Shown here: positions 25,596-37,662 of the stretch, in pieces
Numbering within the stretch: position 1 is the stretch's first letter
How the letters are laid out: the number at the start of each line of letters is the position of its first letter
Assembly: GCA_025201765.1 (NCBI GenBank)
Contig: MU623428.1
Span: forward strand, 91,363 to 155,362
Direction: 5' to 3'
Length of the DNA: 64,000 nucleotides
From: Daldinia sp. FL1419
Lineage: Eukaryota > Ascomycota > Sordariomycetes > Xylariales > Hypoxylaceae
Notes under the pieces: generated by a model
Seen by the model: the letters and a program-made list of their open reading frames with translations, nothing else
What the model was told of the DNA's origin: nothing
The model's database searches: none
Made by a program: the position numbers and the translations under genes

Positions 25596-27810
25596 GTTCT
25601 ACTTGTCTTCCTTTCTTACATGTTCTTTCTTTCCGGTCTTTCGTTGATTCATGAATGGCATGGGCCTTTTGGTTGGCAAGGCTCTGGGGAAATTTTTGGT
25701 TCTGTTTCTCCTGCGAAGCTAGATCGTTTATGTGTCGCAAAATGATTTGCTTAGATTTCTGTCGCATTTTCAGGGGGTTTTACTGCATGGCATGGCATGG
25801 CATGGCATGGTATGGCACAGCATAGCATGGTTATTCTTTCGTTTTAGGGGGATCTTGCATAAGTGGCGCTACGTGATTTTTCTCTTCGTGCATGGAAATG
25901 GGTTGTTTTCTTCTCTTCTTTCGTTCATATTCTTGTTCCACGACTCTTGTTATATATACATTCCTCTCGCTTTTCTTACCGAAATATGCACTCATACATA
26001 TCTCACTACTTGATCATTCTCCCGTTTGCTTAGTTATTGAGTTATTCTGGGAGTAGAATACTCTGGCGGCTAACATAGATCATAGACTCGAAAACAAGTT
26101 TCACTATTGGCGATTAGGTCTTGGATATAGTGTTATAGAAGGGGCTTTGATTGGAATGGTTCCTTAAAGTTATGATATATATGTCTATGAGTTCGGGGGT
26201 GTAAGGTGCTTGTGTAGGATAATTTCCATATATCTGCCTACCTAGATACTTAGGTAGGTATGCTTATGGTAACTTTTAAGGTATCGAGTTTCAGTTGCTT
26301 TGTTCGTATAGCCTTGCCTGTCGTATATTTGCGACCATTGGTCCTGGTTGCCTTACGACCTAAACTAATAAGAAGGTCTAGGTGTTTTAGGTACCTTACC
26401 TACCTACTACGTGGAAGTTTTCGGAAACCCAAAATGGTCTATGCATTCCCTGCTCGTGCAATTTCGAAATCTTCGAGATGATCTACTGAGGAAATCATCT
26501 CGGCTACGAAAAAAAAAAGAAACATACTTCTACTTTTTGTTGTCGACCCAAAAGAGTTCAGGAAGTACATCAGTGCCTGTCCCGAGTGTGCTATTATGAG
26601 ACTAAGGAATCACCCACCAAGCGGCTTTCTAAAGCCCATCATTGACCCTCCCTATCCGTTCTATACCATCACAATCAACATGGCCTTCGGTATCCCGAAG
26701 AATCGTGAAGATAAGAATGCTCTCGGTATTGCTGTCGAGAAATACTTTAAAGCCGCCACCATTATCCCCAGAAAGTACGACTTTGCCGCACCCCGGCGAG
26801 CCGATGCTCACTATAATGCCCTGTTGATAAGTAATTGCCAATTGGGGTATAATGCGAGCCGTGTGGTCCGATAGAGGTACCTATATAAGGGATTATGCTC
26901 TGCCGACGTCTTGCACCGAGCATTGTGGACGACCTCCTTTTCTGGAGGCACCAGAGACGGTGGCCTAACCGCCGAGTGCGTGCAGATACGGACATCATAG
27001 CTAACTTGGTTGAGAACTTGAATAAACCGAGGCCGGCTTTTAACCTATGGCCCTTGTAGATAGGTTTCTTGCGGAATAATGAAGTTGTTTCATCGGATAA
27101 GTAGTCTTCAGGTAATCCCAATCTTCAATTACCTCGTGAAAGAAGGTATCGAATCCGTTTGTTCCAGTACCTAGAAAGCATTAAGGTTAGTAGCTTTCCA
27201 TCTGCGCCCATCGCCTTGTTTAGGTATCTAGGTACCTGGGTAACGATTAATTCAATATACGCTTAACATTAAAAAGCTGGCGTATTTATGACTAAATTTC
27301 AAGAGTTGAACTACAAAATGACTTCAAAATTGATAAAATGGTACACAATAAAAATTGACATGATGTTTTCTTTTTGGTTTATAAGTCTTGGAAATTACGG
27401 TGTTGTTTATTAGCAGCAGCGGAGTGCAGACTTCTAGAAGCTCACCCTTGTCCGGAATAGTTCGGTAGTGCCCCTCCCCTCCCCCGCCCCCACTTCAGTA
27501 ATTTATCTTACATACAGGTACATACCACATACCTGCGGGTTGAACCGGCTCAAATCAAGATGATTTCCAATGTACACTCCAATGTACATTCATGCAGGTA
27601 GCCGCGAGGGCATATAATCGCACTTACTCTAAGCAACATACCACACTACCGACTTCATCCTGACCAATGCAAAGTCCGCAATCCCGACTTTACCTTTACA
27701 CATACCGCAACAAACGCATTACCACTTGAGCCTCCTAAGTCTAGCCCACATCCATCGTAGGAAGCAAAGTTCTTTACTTGTTACATACACGTCATCGCAT
27801 CACCCCTCCA
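25596..27810. other. Spacer with ATGGC pentanucleotide repeat
   Basis: About 2.2 kb. A GCATG/ATGGC pentamer repeat lies at about 25787-25829. TAGGTAGG motifs occur near 26240-26262 and 26392-26408. Overlapping open frames at 26596-27121 on both strands (for example one starting MAFGIPKNREDKNALG at 26680) look slightly gene-like in base composition but match nothing I know and have no closing exon. Confidence 0.45.
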
Positions 27811-28794
27811 ATGCATCCCGATCAGCCTATCCACCACGGCTCCTTGGAGCACCTCTTGCCTCCGAGCTGGAAGTCCCAGATCACCGCTTGGTTGGCCGAG
27901 GACACGCCGTCGTACGACTACGCCGGCTTCGTCGTCGGCGAGCACCCCCGCAGCGCCACCCTCTGGGCCAAGAGCGCCGGTATCGTGGCTGGTATCCCGT
28001 TTTTCACGGAGATCTTCAAGCAGTGTGGCTGCGAGGTCGAGTGGCACGCCAAGGAGGGAGGCTACATTGACCGGCCTAAGGATGGCTCGGGCAAGACCAA
28101 AGTCGCCACTGTGACGGGCCCTGCGCGCGGTCTGCTGCTGGGTGAGAGGGTGGGGCTGAACCTGCTGGCGCGATGCTCGGGAATCGCTACCGTCAGTCGG
28201 GATATGCTGCTCACCCTACGCAGCGCGGGGTACGAGGGTATCCTGGCGGGCACGCGCAAGACGACGCCGGGATTCCGACTCGTGGAAAAATACGGCATGC
28301 TGGTCGGCGGAGCCGACACGCACCGCATGGACCTGAGCTCTATGATCATGCTCAAGGACAACCACGTGTGGAGCCGGGGCAGCATTACGGAGGCCGTACA
28401 GGCCGCCAAGATGGTGGGCGGGTTCGCGCTCAAGGTCGAAGTCGAGGTACAGAACGAGGACGAAGCTAACGAGGCTATTGCCGCGGGCGCGGATGTCATT
28501 ATGCTGGATAATTTCACCGGCGACGGGGTCAAGATCGCCGCGAGGAATTTGAGGGAGAAGTGGAAGGGGAAGCGAGAGTTCTTGATAGAGGTTTCAGGCG
28601 GGCTGAGGGAGGACAACGTGTTTAACTACGCGCACAACGGTGAGTTTTGTTCTAGTGACGAGTGCTTGGTGTGATGTGCTGATATATGGGTTTTAGATGT
28701 TGATATTATCTCGACCAGCGCGATTCACCAGGGCACGCCACATGTGGACTTTTCGCTGAAGATTAACCAGGATGATATCGCTCAAAGCTCATGA
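27811..28794 (+). CDS. BNA6: Nicotinate-nucleotide pyrophosphorylase (quinolinate phosphoribosyltransferase)
   Basis: Converts quinolinate and PRPP to nicotinate mononucleotide, CO2 and pyrophosphate, the joining step of the kynurenine route to NAD. Two exons (27811-28639 and 28697-28794) give 308 residues, close to the family norm. Diagnostic segments include LGERVGLNLLARCSGIAT, GTRKTTPGFRLVEKYGMLVGG, HRMDLSSMIMLKDNHV, VEVEVQNEDEANEAI, ADVIMLDNFTG and the end ISTSAIHQGTPHVDFSLKI. The gene is clearly more GC-rich than its surroundings. The 57-base intron (GTGAGT..TTTTAG) interrupts NDVDIIS. The ATG at 27811 is the first ATG in frame. Confidence 0.95.
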
Positions 28795-29205
28795 TCCTAC
28801 GTGGGGCTTTCACCCCATGGTTATGGACGCAGGCTTATGGTCTGGTGGGTGCTCTAGATTGCTCATAAAGACTTGGTATTCGAGTCTGGCATTATAGGAG
28901 CTTATAGGATCCTATAGGAACATGGCTATAATGGTTTAGTGTGACCTCATTAAATAAAACATACGTTGTACATACCGCAGGCTCCTTAACGATTCTCTAT
29001 GCATGATGGCAGCATTGGCCTAATTATATGATAGAGGCCGCGTCTCGTGTATATGTTTAACTACTTCCGTATTTCGAACACTGACCCGCGCGGCTTCGAA
29101 CTGCACAATTACCTAAGATATGCCAGTTCCTGATTGGTATTGTACTTATTATACATTGGTTGAAAATAGTCGTGTCAGCAATTCTTCCCCGACAGCCTAC
29201 CCTTA
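28795..29205. other. Spacer
   Basis: About 400 bases after the QPRTase gene with nothing recognisable. Confidence 0.5.
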
Positions 29206-29410
29206 TCAGTATCCTGGCCGCCATAATATCGGCCAGACTGCAACCCCCTCAGCTCTCTTTTCGACTAGCCCGTCCGGATCAACTTGTCCTTTTCCTAGAG
29301 TAATCTCGATCATGACTTGGAAACCATGTTCGACGTAGAGATCGCGAGGCTCCGTGGCCGTAGCCTCGATCCATAGCGGGCGTCCGTCACCTCCGGCATA
29401 TAAGGAACAC
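29206..29410 (-). pseudogene. Relic: C-terminal fragment of a GNAT acetyltransferase
   Basis: On the minus strand an open frame reads LYAGGDGRPLWIEATATEPR, then DLYVEHGFQVMIEITLGKGQ, and later EGVAVWPILWRPGY before a TGA. This is the typical C-terminal end of fungal GNAT N-acetyltransferases (PVWLEAT..LYE..GF..V.E...G pattern). The upstream catalytic part with the acetyl-CoA loop is absent: the sequence next to it on that strand does not continue the domain. It is therefore a truncated relic. Confidence 0.6.
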
Positions 29411-29529
29411 TGGACTCTTGATACCTGATAATCACTTACGAACCATTATGGCGGTCCCCAGAAATCTTATTGTTCTCGGTATGCGTTCCTAGGCTCTATA
29501 GTTTTCTTCACATTCTCTTGTCTCTTCAC

Positions 29530-29928
29530 ATGTTCCGACAAGCAAGCATCTTGCCCATAGCTTCCATCTTCTACGGTCTCGGCATCATGTGCCTCGAGGT
29601 TGCCATTCTGATCGACTGGCTGCACATCTTCATCCCTCAAGGTAGAGTCAATGCCGTGTTACGGGCCCTTTACATATGAATATAGTGCAACATAATCTTC
29701 TATCTGGCTAGAAACCTTGCTGAAATCTTCCGTTGCACCCCGCGCGAGAGGATATGGAACGTCTTTTACGAGGGAAGCAGCGGCCCGGTGGATATAGCGG
29801 CCCAGAACTTTTCCACTGGGATACTCGACTTGATCTCCAACACCGGTATTCCGGCTTTACCTTGGTGGATTATCTGGCATCTCAACACGTCAAAGGCTAG
29901 GAAGTCAGGTATTCGATTATTATTGTGA
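29530..29928 (+). pseudogene. Relic of a SAT4/rhodopsin-like fungal membrane protein
   Basis: One frame encodes membrane helices typical of the fungal rhodopsin-domain (SAT4/PTH11-like) family: IFYGLGIMCLEVAILIDWLH, IFIPQGRVNAVLRALY, then NIIFYLARNLAEIFRCTPRE, RIWNVFYEG and WIIWHLNTSKARKSG. Two stops (TGA 29677-29679 and TAG 29683-29685) interrupt the same frame between the helices, and another TGA at 29926-29928 ends it early. The N-terminal three helices and the last part are missing. It lies head to head with the GNAT relic. Confidence 0.65.
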
Positions 29929-31133
29929 TCAGAATTTTGTTGGTTCCCCCCTTCCGGCAATCAGATTCAGCCCAGGAACGGCCAGCAATCGTGGTGAAAT
30001 CACTTGGCAAAGAGCTAGCGCGTGTGTTATTTATTCATCCTCTTCGGGATAGAGTAGAAGCAGATTAACTAGGTACTGTAGGTAGTTTACGCGTTTGGTG
30101 TAGATTCACTCGTGGCTATGGAAATAAGAAACTGGATTGCCAAAGATTTCGCAGCGGATGTGGCTGTTTTTGAGCTAATGGGAGGAAGATCCGTTAGAGC
30201 TATCGGAGAGATGGTTTAGTACGAAAGCGAGTCGCACTCACGTTAAGAAACGAAGTTGGTCTACTTATATGTAGAAGAGGAAGTCACGACGGCATCAATA
30301 AAATGCGATTCAAACCATGTACTTAGGTACCTACCTTAGGTACTTCTTATGTAAGCAGGTGAGGTACTTGGCACCGCATTTTTAACTCCTGACACACGGA
30401 CCACCTTTGGTCTCTTTGTCTATTAATAAGACCGACGCTTATGTAACGCGCCAAAAATAGCCCCTATTTACAGAGGTACAAGCAATAGGTTCGTTATATG
30501 CTCTCAAGTCTTTAAAGAGATTTTTGGTTATATAAAAAGCCATATTAATAAAACGCCTTATCGTTGTTGCTGGTGGACCTCGAGAGTATGGGTCGCTCGG
30601 TCTTCTATCACCACATAGACTACTCGCTATCTAACCTCACTACTCTAAGGAGCTAGAGGTTGCCAATTAACGCCCCTTTTTGGGGGGCAGTCCTTTTCAC
30701 ATCATCAAAAGCTTCAGAATTGCCGTCTTATGTTCCTAGGCTACATAAATTAGGCTTTGAATTTATAACCGTACCCCTTATGTAGGTAGGTATATATTTA
30801 TCGAAATATTAATTTCAAAAACGGTCAGTGACGGCAATAATCCAACACTTGTAAGTTGTAACATACCCCAAAGTCTTGTTCGACTAAGCCTAATTCTTAT
30901 TATACCGGCTAGTATCTAGGTAGGCATTGAAAGCGTCGTAAATCGAATACCCCGCGTGGTCATACCTCTAGAAGATACCTAGAGAATCTATTCTCATTTA
31001 TAAGACTATTTACCTTGACTCTGTCCTTCTTTCTCCCTATTCCAGTTTCGAAAGCCTTTTCTTTGGAATTTTATTCTCAAACTGACGCGCATACACCTAT
31101 CAACTCCTAGCCACGGGTCTGGGTCATTCAAAC
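29929..31133. other. Gene-free spacer
   Basis: About 1.2 kb with palindromic GTACTTAGGTACCTACCTTAG-type motifs at about 30319-30345 and 30783-30792. No gene is seen. Confidence 0.5.
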
Positions 31134-32171
31134 ATGATACCTAAACTTGGCCATCTCTTGTTTAAAGCACACCGGAAGCGTTGGACCCTTGGGGATGTAA
31201 CAGATTCTACAGAGAAAGGTATTGACTCACTATGCCTCCAAGCCCGTCGAGGCTCGTCGAGTGCGAATGAGACGGCTAAAACCACGACCCATCCAGAACG
31301 AGCTATACCTCAAGAAGCTTGGGACTCGCACGTGCACATCCTCGATCCCAAATATCCTTTGTCAGAAAACGCACAGTACAAACCACATGGGCATATATTC
31401 TGTGACTGGGAACACTTCAGGGAGTCCGTAGGGATACCTAATGCGGTGTTCGTTCAGCCGTCTGTTTACGGCAATGATAATAGCTGTTTACTAGATGCGC
31501 TGCGAATTCTCGGCCCTCACAGGTCTCGTGGTGTCGTTACTTTCGATCCGGCTACTACGCCATCATATATTCTACAGCAGTGGGATGAACTCGGCGTTCG
31601 CGGGGTACGAATCAATCTGCAGTCTGTAGGCAAAGTAATGGAGGAAGATGAACTTGCCAAGACCTTGCGGATGTATGCTACTGCAATTCACTCGTTCGGG
31701 TGGGTGATACAGATCTATCTTCCCATGCAAATGGTGCCACTACTAGAGTCTATCGTACCAGAGTTAGGTGTAATTATTTGCATTGATCATATGGGACATC
31801 CGCCACTAGCAGATTCACCTCGATACGCGGCAACTCAAGACCCATTCGTGATCCCCGGATTCGATGCAATGTTACGTCTGCTGAAAGGCGGGTCGACGTA
31901 CGTGAAACTATCCGCTCCTTATAGAATGGCCACCACGGCTGATGGAATGACGGACGTAATTCCGGTCGCGCAGGAGCTGCTGCGCACGGCGGGACGCAAG
32001 GTCGTATTCGCAACCGATTGGCCACACACTCGTTACGAGGGTCTGGATATTAAACCCTGGATTCAAGCCTCAGTAGACATGTGCGCTGGTGATAAGACTC
32101 TCATTGATCAACTATTTAGAACCAATGCAGAAGAACTATGGGGTTTGAAAGACTGCCTAGCGAAGCTTTGA
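31134..32171 (+). CDS. Amidohydrolase 2 family metal hydrolase (LigI-like)
   Basis: Intronless gene for a 345-residue TIM-barrel hydrolase of the amidohydrolase-related family. The metal-binding start is WDSHVHILD (His66, His68). Later conserved pieces are VFVQPSVYGNDN, RGVVTFDP, GVRGVRINLQ, the strand-six region ICIDHMGHPP and ATDWPHTRYEG with the terminal Asp. The layout (HVHI..YPL..Y.PHG) resembles bacterial 2-pyrone-4,6-dicarboxylate lactonase (LigI), which acts in lignin-derived aromatic breakdown; lactonase activity here is inference. The first 57 residues precede the domain and have no clear targeting signal. Confidence 0.88.
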   Translation: MIPKLGHLLFKAHRKRWTLGDVTDSTEKGIDSLCLQARRGSSSANETAKTTTHPERAIPQEAWDSHVHILDPKYPLSENAQYKPHGHIFCDWEHFRESVGIPNAVFVQPSVYGNDNSCLLDALRILGPHRSRGVVTFDPATTPSYILQQWDELGVRGVRINLQSVGKVMEEDELAKTLRMYATAIHSFGWVIQIYLPMQMVPLLESIVPELGVIICIDHMGHPPLADSPRYAATQDPFVIPGFDAMLRLLKGGSTYVKLSAPYRMATTADGMTDVIPVAQELLRTAGRKVVFATDWPHTRYEGLDIKPWIQASVDMCAGDKTLIDQLFRTNAEELWGLKDCLAKL

Positions 32172-34032
32172 ATGTTTAGGAAATACGAAATATGGCTCGT
32201 CTTTATGGCCCTTGGAATGAAATGCGTACATTTTTTAATAACCGCCATAAACAGTACATTTCCATCAGGTGCAAAGCTCGAATTTAATACATAAGATACC
32301 TTAAGGGGTTTATTTTGTTCGATATTCATGGTCCTGTCTTGTATGGTATAGGGCTGAAATAATTATAATGTTGAGTCTATGTGTTAGAGACAAGTTCAAT
32401 AGGTGAGTTAAGAGATTAGGTAGCTAAAATACCAAGCAAATAGCCGCTGTGACATTATTTGATGCTTGGCGACTACGTAAGAGGCAAAAAAATATTATTC
32501 TCTTATCAACATTACCTTGTCGGGTATCGTATAATGCCTACGATGAGCCCTCACATTTTTTCTAAGTTCGTGGAGCCTTTATTCCGGTTCCCAACAGGCT
32601 CCTTGTCGACTTTCCCCAGGCCATTGCGAAATGAATTATACCTAAATCCATGATCTAGAACTGATATTACCGCAGTGTGGAACCAACTTTACTATATGGT
32701 CAAGCTGAGCCAGCCTGATATCTAGAATTCCAGCACGAATAGTCCCGTCTAGATGCGTTTATACTTAAGGTTTTTACGCTAGTTATACTAAATCTAGTAC
32801 ACTCTTTAGTCTTCATTGGCTCGTCTTGAAAGGCGCTATATCTCACGTGGGGTATTCACGCTTGCTGAATCTGGTATAGATATCGACTCGAGCATTTTGT
32901 CGATACTACGAATAGGCTAGCTTGACGGGTAATTGTAGATCTTTTTTCACCTCTAATTTTTCATCCAATGAAAACAATCGCAGGAGAATCCGTAGCGGGA
33001 TAAAGTTTGAGCCGCAATTCAGGACCTAGACTAGATTATATAGCACATTAACCTAGGTACGTTGTGGGTATGGATGGTTTGAATTGTGAAGTACCCAGGT
33101 ATGTCTTCCAACTACGTAACTCAAAGTATATATATAACTCGAGAGGTGACCAAGTTAGTAATTACCTATCGCAAGCGTGTGCTTCTAGTCGACAGTCCGT
33201 AATATTTGCCTACCAAGAGAAGCCCCTATTCATACCCAGGACGTAACTTGTTAACGTTCTTGCCCGGTAGGCGTTTATCTCGTGCAGGGAAGCTTTCGGA
33301 GGCAACTCTGATAAGACAAAGCTAGTTAGAATATTTGAATGGCGTCGATGGTATATATCTTGCTAGCTAGTTCTGCTATCTTTGATATAGGACCTGAATC
33401 TGACTCGTAAACATCGTCTAGATCTAACCCAACGCTTTAACCCGCTTTTTCTCGCTTAACGGTCACTCTAGCTGTCCAATTACTCTTTTGCTTGCTCTTA
33501 GTATAGCTGCTACTCCGTCCTAATAGCGAGCTAAACTGCTCTCTTCAGTATTCATAGGTGGGCAAAACCTGGGGATGCTAGAATGAAGAGTCGGGAATTT
33601 TTTTATAGCACCAAGTTAGTTACTGCACTAGACTACTAGTATTTCATGGTTAGTTTACCAAATTCTACGACCTAGATCTATCAAAAACTAATTTACTTGG
33701 CGGTTCTTCTTCAGGCACGTAGAAGACCAGAAATGGGGTTGTTCTTCCGAGTCAAGACTAAATCTAGTCTTGCAAGTAATTACTCTAGTTATGGAACTTG
33801 ATATAGCTTCAAAAGTAGGCAAGGTTTTCATAATGACTCGAGTATACTAGCTTCGATAGATGGTATGTGTTTACTATTCGTAGGAGAGTCTAGGCTCTTA
33901 CGCCTCCGGACTCAACGTCGTGCGAATTGATATATAAAATCGAAGCCAAGCACCTTCCATGTCGATCATGTTCCGCATCCTCATCAGCAATCTTGCATTG
34001 TGTCTTCGGTCGCTTCTCTACACTCGCTTGCA
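32172..34032. other. Gene-free spacer
   Basis: About 1.9 kb. Only small open frames of up to 73 codons without support. A short palindromic AAGACTAAATCTAGTCTT occurs near 33756-33773. Confidence 0.5.
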
Positions 34033-37000
34033 ATGGTGTCACGGTGGCTGATCCCCCTTTTGGCGGGAACAAATGTTTTCGCTCTTCCTGGGCAGAGATA
34101 CTATCCCCGGGCTAACGAGACTATTCCTTCCGATAATCTATCAAACTCTTCTGTCGTGGATGTCTCGAACAGCACTGTGTCCTCTTCTTCATCGGTGGTT
34201 CCTCCAACATATATATTCGGAAATAGTACTGCCTCGGAAACATCTTCATCCTTGATTTCCTCAACGGTTTCGTCCTCAATCTCTTCTACAACTTCGTTGA
34301 CGATTCCGTCAACTTCGCCTTCTTCTACGTGGGACTATCCCACCGAGAAGCTAGGCCCTGTGGCTACCTTGTTACCTGCTATTCCCCATGACCACGATGG
34401 AGACGACATCTCTCATCTTACGCCAAAGGATCCTGGCTTAGGGTCTCCGATGCATTACGCCCAGGAGTCCAATGGCGGTACGTCGCTATCATATTCTCCA
34501 TATAACTGATATACTAACTTTTATGCCAATAGATTCGGCCGGAATTTACGCCATTGCTATTCCCCGATGGACTGCCCCGTCTATTGTTTTGGACCATTCT
34601 TCTCTTGTCATTGGCGTGAGCGTTACACCTGCAGGTGACCTCCTCATTACGTTCAGGTTAGTATACGCCTCCCCCCTGTTGGCGTTTAAAAATCGCCGCA
34701 TAGACGTAAAGCTAACCCCATTAGTGATAAATCTGCCCTTGACCATGCCTCTTCCCACTGGCAGCACGGAAACATTATCCTCATCACTTACACCGAAGGC
34801 TGTGGTGATTTCGAACTTGGCCAACGCTGCTACTTCAACGCTAGCATTATCATTTTTGACCCCGAATCGCTCTCGGCAACCGCCGCCGGTCAGCCGAAGG
34901 CCATCGAGGACCTCGTTACTGACGTGAACCTTTCTTGGGGAACATATGGAAACCAGCCTGTGGCCTACGGTACCGCCAGTACTAGTGCCACACCAGTAGC
35001 AACTGCTGCCGGAACAAACGCTGGATCCGACTCTCCATCTTCCACGTATTACTCCGTTTCGCCATCAGCGAGCACTACTTGTGTGCCACCGGTGGATACC
35101 AAGTATGGACTACCTACTGCCTGTCTTGGTCCTTACTTCGACGAAACCTTGGATGACAACCTCGGATACCTAGAAGTTGGTAACTTCTCGTACGGAGATT
35201 TAGTAGAGAATCTCCTGTTCGATAATATGGATGAGCTTGAGAAGCGAAACATCTTTACCGACAAGATCGCCCAAGTCGCCAACAAGATTTCCGACAAGAC
35301 CAAGGAAGTCGTCAAGAAGACCGGAGAGAAGGTGAAGTCCGTCGCCCAAGACGCCAAGAAGAACATCGTCAAGACGGCTACTACCATCTACCAGGTCGGC
35401 AAGACCGTCGCTGAAGTTGGCAAGAACATTCTGACTGGCCAGCCCAACAAGTTTGAGAAAGACTTTGACAAGCTATTTCTCCCTCTCGCTGCTAAGGAGT
35501 GTGACAACGCCAAGACTGCCGACGAGAAGAAGAAGGTTGCCAATGCCTGCAAGCCCAAGGGTGGTGTTAAGATTGTCAAGAGCCCATGGGGTGATGCTAT
35601 TTTGATCAAGACGCTTGGTGAGCTCCCGTCTCCCAAGGATCTGCGACCCTCCGGAAGCAAGAAGCAGACTACTTTAACCAAGGGTAACTTCATCAGCTTC
35701 TACTGTGTCAAGTGTGGTCTTTCCGGATCGTTGAAGACCAAGGGTAACATCACTATTGAAGTCACCAAGGGTATCACAGATGGCCACCTTGTTGCAGAAA
35801 TGAACCTTAACATTGGCGTTGGCTTGGGTATTCACGCAGAGTATTACAGGGAGCTTTCCTTGAGAAACAATCTGTACGATGTCCCTGTTACTCCGTTCAC
35901 GGTTGGTTTTGCCAGTGTTGGCCCTATCCTCTCTATCGGAACCGAGATCAAGTTCAGCGTCAACATGACTGGTACCGCTCTTGCACGGGCTGATATCAGC
36001 CTTGCCAGCGCAGAATACCACTACGACTGGAATAAGGGTAAGTCCTTGTCGACCAACTTTGAGCCCCAGTTCAAGCCTACATTCGAGGCTGAAGGATCCA
36101 TCGAGCTCGCCGTCCAGTTTGGTGTACCGGTTGGTCTTGAACTTGCTATCACCACTTTCAACGGTTGTGAGAAGTGCAAGGGAGCTGTCGGTGTCGAGAC
36201 CGTTCCATCCATCAAGGCTGCAGCAGCAGTGGCAGTTAAAGCCAGCTACAATGCTACCGACAAATCCTTCGATGCTGGTCTAGGAGCTACTAACAACTGT
36301 ACCGGAATTTCCACCACGCTCAGCGTCAAGAACGACGTCAACGCTTTCTACAACGGATTTGGACTTGTTAAGGGCAGTACGAGTCTATGGAACGGTACCG
36401 ACCACATTATCGCTTCCTACTGTATTGGGTAAGTTTTTAACTCACTTTGAACGTCGATCGACCCGTCCGTTGTTCGCTTCTCTGCTAACTTTCTTCCTCT
36501 TAGTAACAAGACGGATGGTACCAGCAAGGGCAGACTCGGTCTCCAGAGCCGATTGGAAATCTCCGACGACGCATACGCTAAGCTCAGAGGACGAGACTCG
36601 TACAACTCCACGGGTACCTTTTCGATGGGCAACAGCACAATGAGCAGCAACTCAACAGGCAACGGCACTCAGATCTACGATCTTACGGAATATGTCGTCG
36701 AAACCGATGCCGATCTCGGTTTCCCTGGGCTCCAGCTTAACGATATTCCCTACAACATCGATGCAAGCGAATTCGACGGCTACTGGTACAGCACACTGAG
36801 CTTGAACGGTACCAACGGGGACTACACCCTCGCGGCTTGTGACGACGGCAACCTCTACATTCAGAAGAATGGCACGCAGAACTCGCTCCCGTACTACTCC
36901 ACTTGCACGACGCTATGGTCAGGATACGAGGATGTTGTTCTGTCGACCCCTAACAGCGGTGTTCTCCACTACTACAACAACACCATGTCCAAGCTCGGTG

Positions 37001-37662
37001 TCAGCCGTCTTCGTACCGCTGATGAAACCGCTCTCCCCGCATCTGCCGTCTATGTGTAAGTCCTCTTTCTAAGTAGAGTTAATAACCCCCAGCTAACATT
37101 CCTGATTTCTAGTGCACTTGCTCCTTTCTACTACACCGACGATGAGAGCGAGAATGCGCCAAGTATGCTCGCCGCCATCGACACCAACAACGATATCTAC
37201 TTCCCCGCGATCTGCACGTACAAGAACTCGTCGGCGGGAGCCAAGGTATACCTGATTGATTCAGACATCGACGCCGGTCTCGCGATGCTCAAGTCTCCCG
37301 ATGTCCAGTACACCATCACCAACGGTGAAGTCGACGACTGCTACGTTCTCTTCCTTGAGATTTCGGACCGCGTCGACGGTGAGTGGGCTGACTATGATGA
37401 GTACGCCGAGGAGGAGTACGATGAAAATGCCATCGAGCTCGAGTTCGACGACTCTCTAGTTGACGAAGAGGGCGACTTGGTTCTTGGCGACGACGACCTG
37501 CTCCCATACCAGGACGCGGATACTCTTTATGACCACCTGGATGAAGTCTACGAGGACGACTACGAAGGAGATGCCGAGGACTGGGATACGGACTCGGACT
37601 ACCTTGAGAAGTTTGGCGACTACTACGATATTCTCGACAGCGATGATGCGACCAGCTCTTAA
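34033..37662 (+). CDS. Large secreted glycoprotein, DUF7029/DUF7223-like
   Basis: Five exons (34033-34477, 34533-34656, 34725-36428, 36504-37055, 37113-37662) give 1124 residues; all four introns are canonical and in phase. A signal peptide opens the protein (MVSRWLIPLLAGTNVFALPG). A Ser/Thr-rich, probably glycosylated region follows (to about residue 110). Next is a domain spanning IYAIAIPRW to CYFNASIIIFDPESL that fits fungal DUF7029, and after about residue 440 a beta-rich, Gly-rich domain that fits DUF7223 (VGFASVGPILSIGTEIKF). Between them lie a Kex2-like LEKR site (residues 361-364) and a lysine-rich helix of about 60 residues. The C-terminal module has more NxS/T sites and ends in an extremely acidic tail. 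Function unknown; a cell-surface or extracellular role is likely. Domain names are from memory. Confidence 0.82.

Noticed and set aside
25787..25829. ATGGC pentamer repeat as a CRISPR-like or regulatory array
   Set aside because: Simple short tandem repeat without spacers; this is a eukaryotic nuclear sequence.
26596..27121. Overlapping open frames on both strands as a gene
   Set aside because: No domain, no consistent exon ends, and both strands are equally open.
3121..32171. Aromatic catabolism gene cluster (extradiol dioxygenase plus LigI-like hydrolase)
   Set aside because: The two genes are 27 kb apart with unrelated genes between, so there is no cluster.
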